Origin: Dehalococcoidia bacterium
GTDB taxonomy: Bacteria > Chloroflexota > Dehalococcoidia > JACVQG01
Reading direction: 5' to 3'
Length of the DNA stretch: 6,769 bases
Assembly: GCA_015661045.1 (NCBI GenBank)
Contig: JACVQG010000074.1
Span: 1-6,769, forward strand
This document shows, one piece after another, positions 5,928-6,769 of this stretch. Position numbers and translations under genes: made by a program. The notes under the pieces are model-generated. The model ran no database searches and was not told where the DNA came from. It saw only the letters and a list, made by a program, of their open reading frames with translations. Every line of letters starts with the position of its first letter. Positions within the stretch are counted from its first letter, which is position 1.

Positions 5928-6347
5928 ATGGATTTTCTGGGCATGGGGACCTTGGAAATATTGGTGGTGCTACTCATCGCTATGGCGGTTTTTGGCCCGG
6001 AGCGTATGGTGGATATTGCCCGCAAGTTGGGCAGGTTCGTTCGGAATATAACCAGAGTTGGCTCAGAGCTTACTAAAACCCTTTCCGAAGAGAACCTCCC
6101 TAAAGAAGAAAAAAAGATGGTTCAAGACATCAAAAAGATAGGCACCGAATTCCGGCAGTCTGTAACCGATGCAATTCAACCCATCGGGGAAGCCAGCAAA
6201 CAGGTTAAACAAGTTCTTTCGGACGCTGCCCCGGTGTCCGTAAACGCTGATAGCAATTTGGCTCCATCGAAGGCCGACTTTACCACCGTGCCACAGAATA
6301 AACCTGTGCCACCAACTTCAAAGGAATCTACAGAAAGTAAACAATAG
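5928..6347 (+). CDS. tatA: Sec-independent (twin-arginine) translocase TatA/TatB family subunit
   Basis: 139 residues. The short N-terminus, a single membrane helix (about 8-22) and an FGPERM hinge (22-27) lead into an amphipathic helix (about 28-50) rich in basic residues. A charged, low-complexity, proline/serine/threonine-rich tail completes the usual Tat architecture. In the cytoplasmic membrane such subunits form the pore (TatA) or the receptor with TatC (TatB). E10 inside the helix, the GPERM wording and the length (nearer 140-170 than 60-90) are TatB-like, while the FG hinge is also typical of TatA; many non-proteobacteria use one bifunctional protein. The symbol is therefore provisional. 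ATG 5928 has AGAGG five bases upstream. The stop codon overlaps the tatC start by one base, so the two are co-translated. Confidence 0.88.
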   Translation: MDFLGMGTLEILVVLLIAMAVFGPERMVDIARKLGRFVRNITRVGSELTKTLSEENLPKEEKKMVQDIKKIGTEFRQSVTDAIQPIGEASKQVKQVLSDAAPVSVNADSNLAPSKADFTTVPQNKPVPPTSKESTESKQ

Positions 6348-6769
6348 TGAGCGAAGAAAAAAAATTCACCCTCACAGAACACATACGGGAATTAAGACGC
6401 CGGGTAATGCGCTCCGCTATCGTTTTTGCAGTTACTACCGGGCTCAGTTTTACCTTTACTCAATACATCTTCAATGCTATGCTCCGCTCCAAGCCTGCTG
6501 AAATCCCTCTTATATATACTGAGCTGGCGGAAAATGTTGGTGTATACATCAAGGTAGCCCTGATGAGTGGTTTTGTCATAGCATTGCCTTATATGATCGT
6601 CGAGTTAATCCTGTTTATCGCCCCCGGCCTTCGTCCGAAAGAAAGAAAATTCATGTTCGCTTTTGTGCCCTCTGCATTATGCCTTTTTGCAGCCGGGGCC
6701 GCCTTCGGCTATTTCGTCTTGCTGCCCCCGGCCATAAACTTCCTGTTCACTTTTGGGACAGAAATTGCT
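6347..6769 (+). CDS. tatC: Sec-independent protein translocase TatC (3' truncated by window end)
   Basis: 141 residues are visible, with the frame open to the last base. The full protein is normally about 240-260 residues with six membrane helices; the first three are here (about 22-42, 66-92 and 103-132). Family hallmarks are the cytoplasmic N-terminal HIRELRRRV (12-20), which recognises the twin-arginine signal together with neighbouring loops, FIAPGLRPKER (90-100) in the first cytoplasmic loop, and GYFVLLPPAINF (121-132). The start is GTG, overlapping the upstream TAG as TAGTG. The later in-frame ATG at 6407 would remove the conserved HIRELRRRV motif. No strong ribosome site is present, so translation probably depends on coupling to the upstream gene. 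TatC is the receptor core for folded-protein export. Confidence 0.93.
   Translation, partial: MSEEKKFTLTEHIRELRRRVMRSAIVFAVTTGLSFTFTQYIFNAMLRSKPAEIPLIYTELAENVGVYIKVALMSGFVIALPYMIVELILFIAPGLRPKERKFMFAFVPSALCLFAAGAAFGYFVLLPPAINFLFTFGTEIA

Overview
The window looks like a piece of a mid-GC, free-living bacterial chromosome. An uncultured anaerobe-type lineage such as Chloroflexota/Dehalococcoidia is my best guess. That guess rests only on the style of the amidohydrolase and cupin genes and on the kind of dispersed palindromes between genes, so it is an inference. All genes but two run on the + strand or continue off its ends: a 5'-truncated gene enters at the left edge and a 3'-truncated tatC leaves at the right edge. 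One small cupin gene (5225-5767) is on the - strand.

Left (1-1643): the C-terminal part of a DUF3732 protein, an SMC/Rad50-like ABC ATPase with a long coiled coil, a CPLC zinc-hook-like motif, an ABC signature-like region and an FDQPS Walker B. This family belongs to the 'ABC three-component' type of predicted conflict/defence systems. Its Walker A end and any partner genes lie upstream, outside the window.

Centre (about 1848-5767): a probable catabolic or tailoring cluster. A strong sigma70-type promoter (TTGACA-17-TCTAAT) leads into an Amidohydro_2 family metal-dependent hydrolase/decarboxylase that starts at TTG. A 484-base gene-free stretch follows, holding a nested inverted-repeat, MITE-like element. 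Next come a small single-domain cupin, a 361-residue bicupin with an almost identical leader to that of the amidohydrolase, and, convergent to them, a second small cupin. The two small cupins are close paralogues (44 of 52 identical across the cupin core). An AT-rich terminator-like hairpin and a second palindrome separate the convergent genes. No pathway can be named from the sequence. The combination of Amidohydro_2 and cupin enzymes would fit breakdown of an aromatic or carboxylated ring compound.

Right (5928-6769): a TatA/TatB family subunit overlapping by one base with tatC (GTG start, cut by the window end). This is the twin-arginine export machinery and probably an ordinary housekeeping operon. 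None of the cluster proteins shows a twin-arginine signal, so the link is positional only. A long imperfect palindrome lies in the divergent region between the second small cupin and the tat genes.
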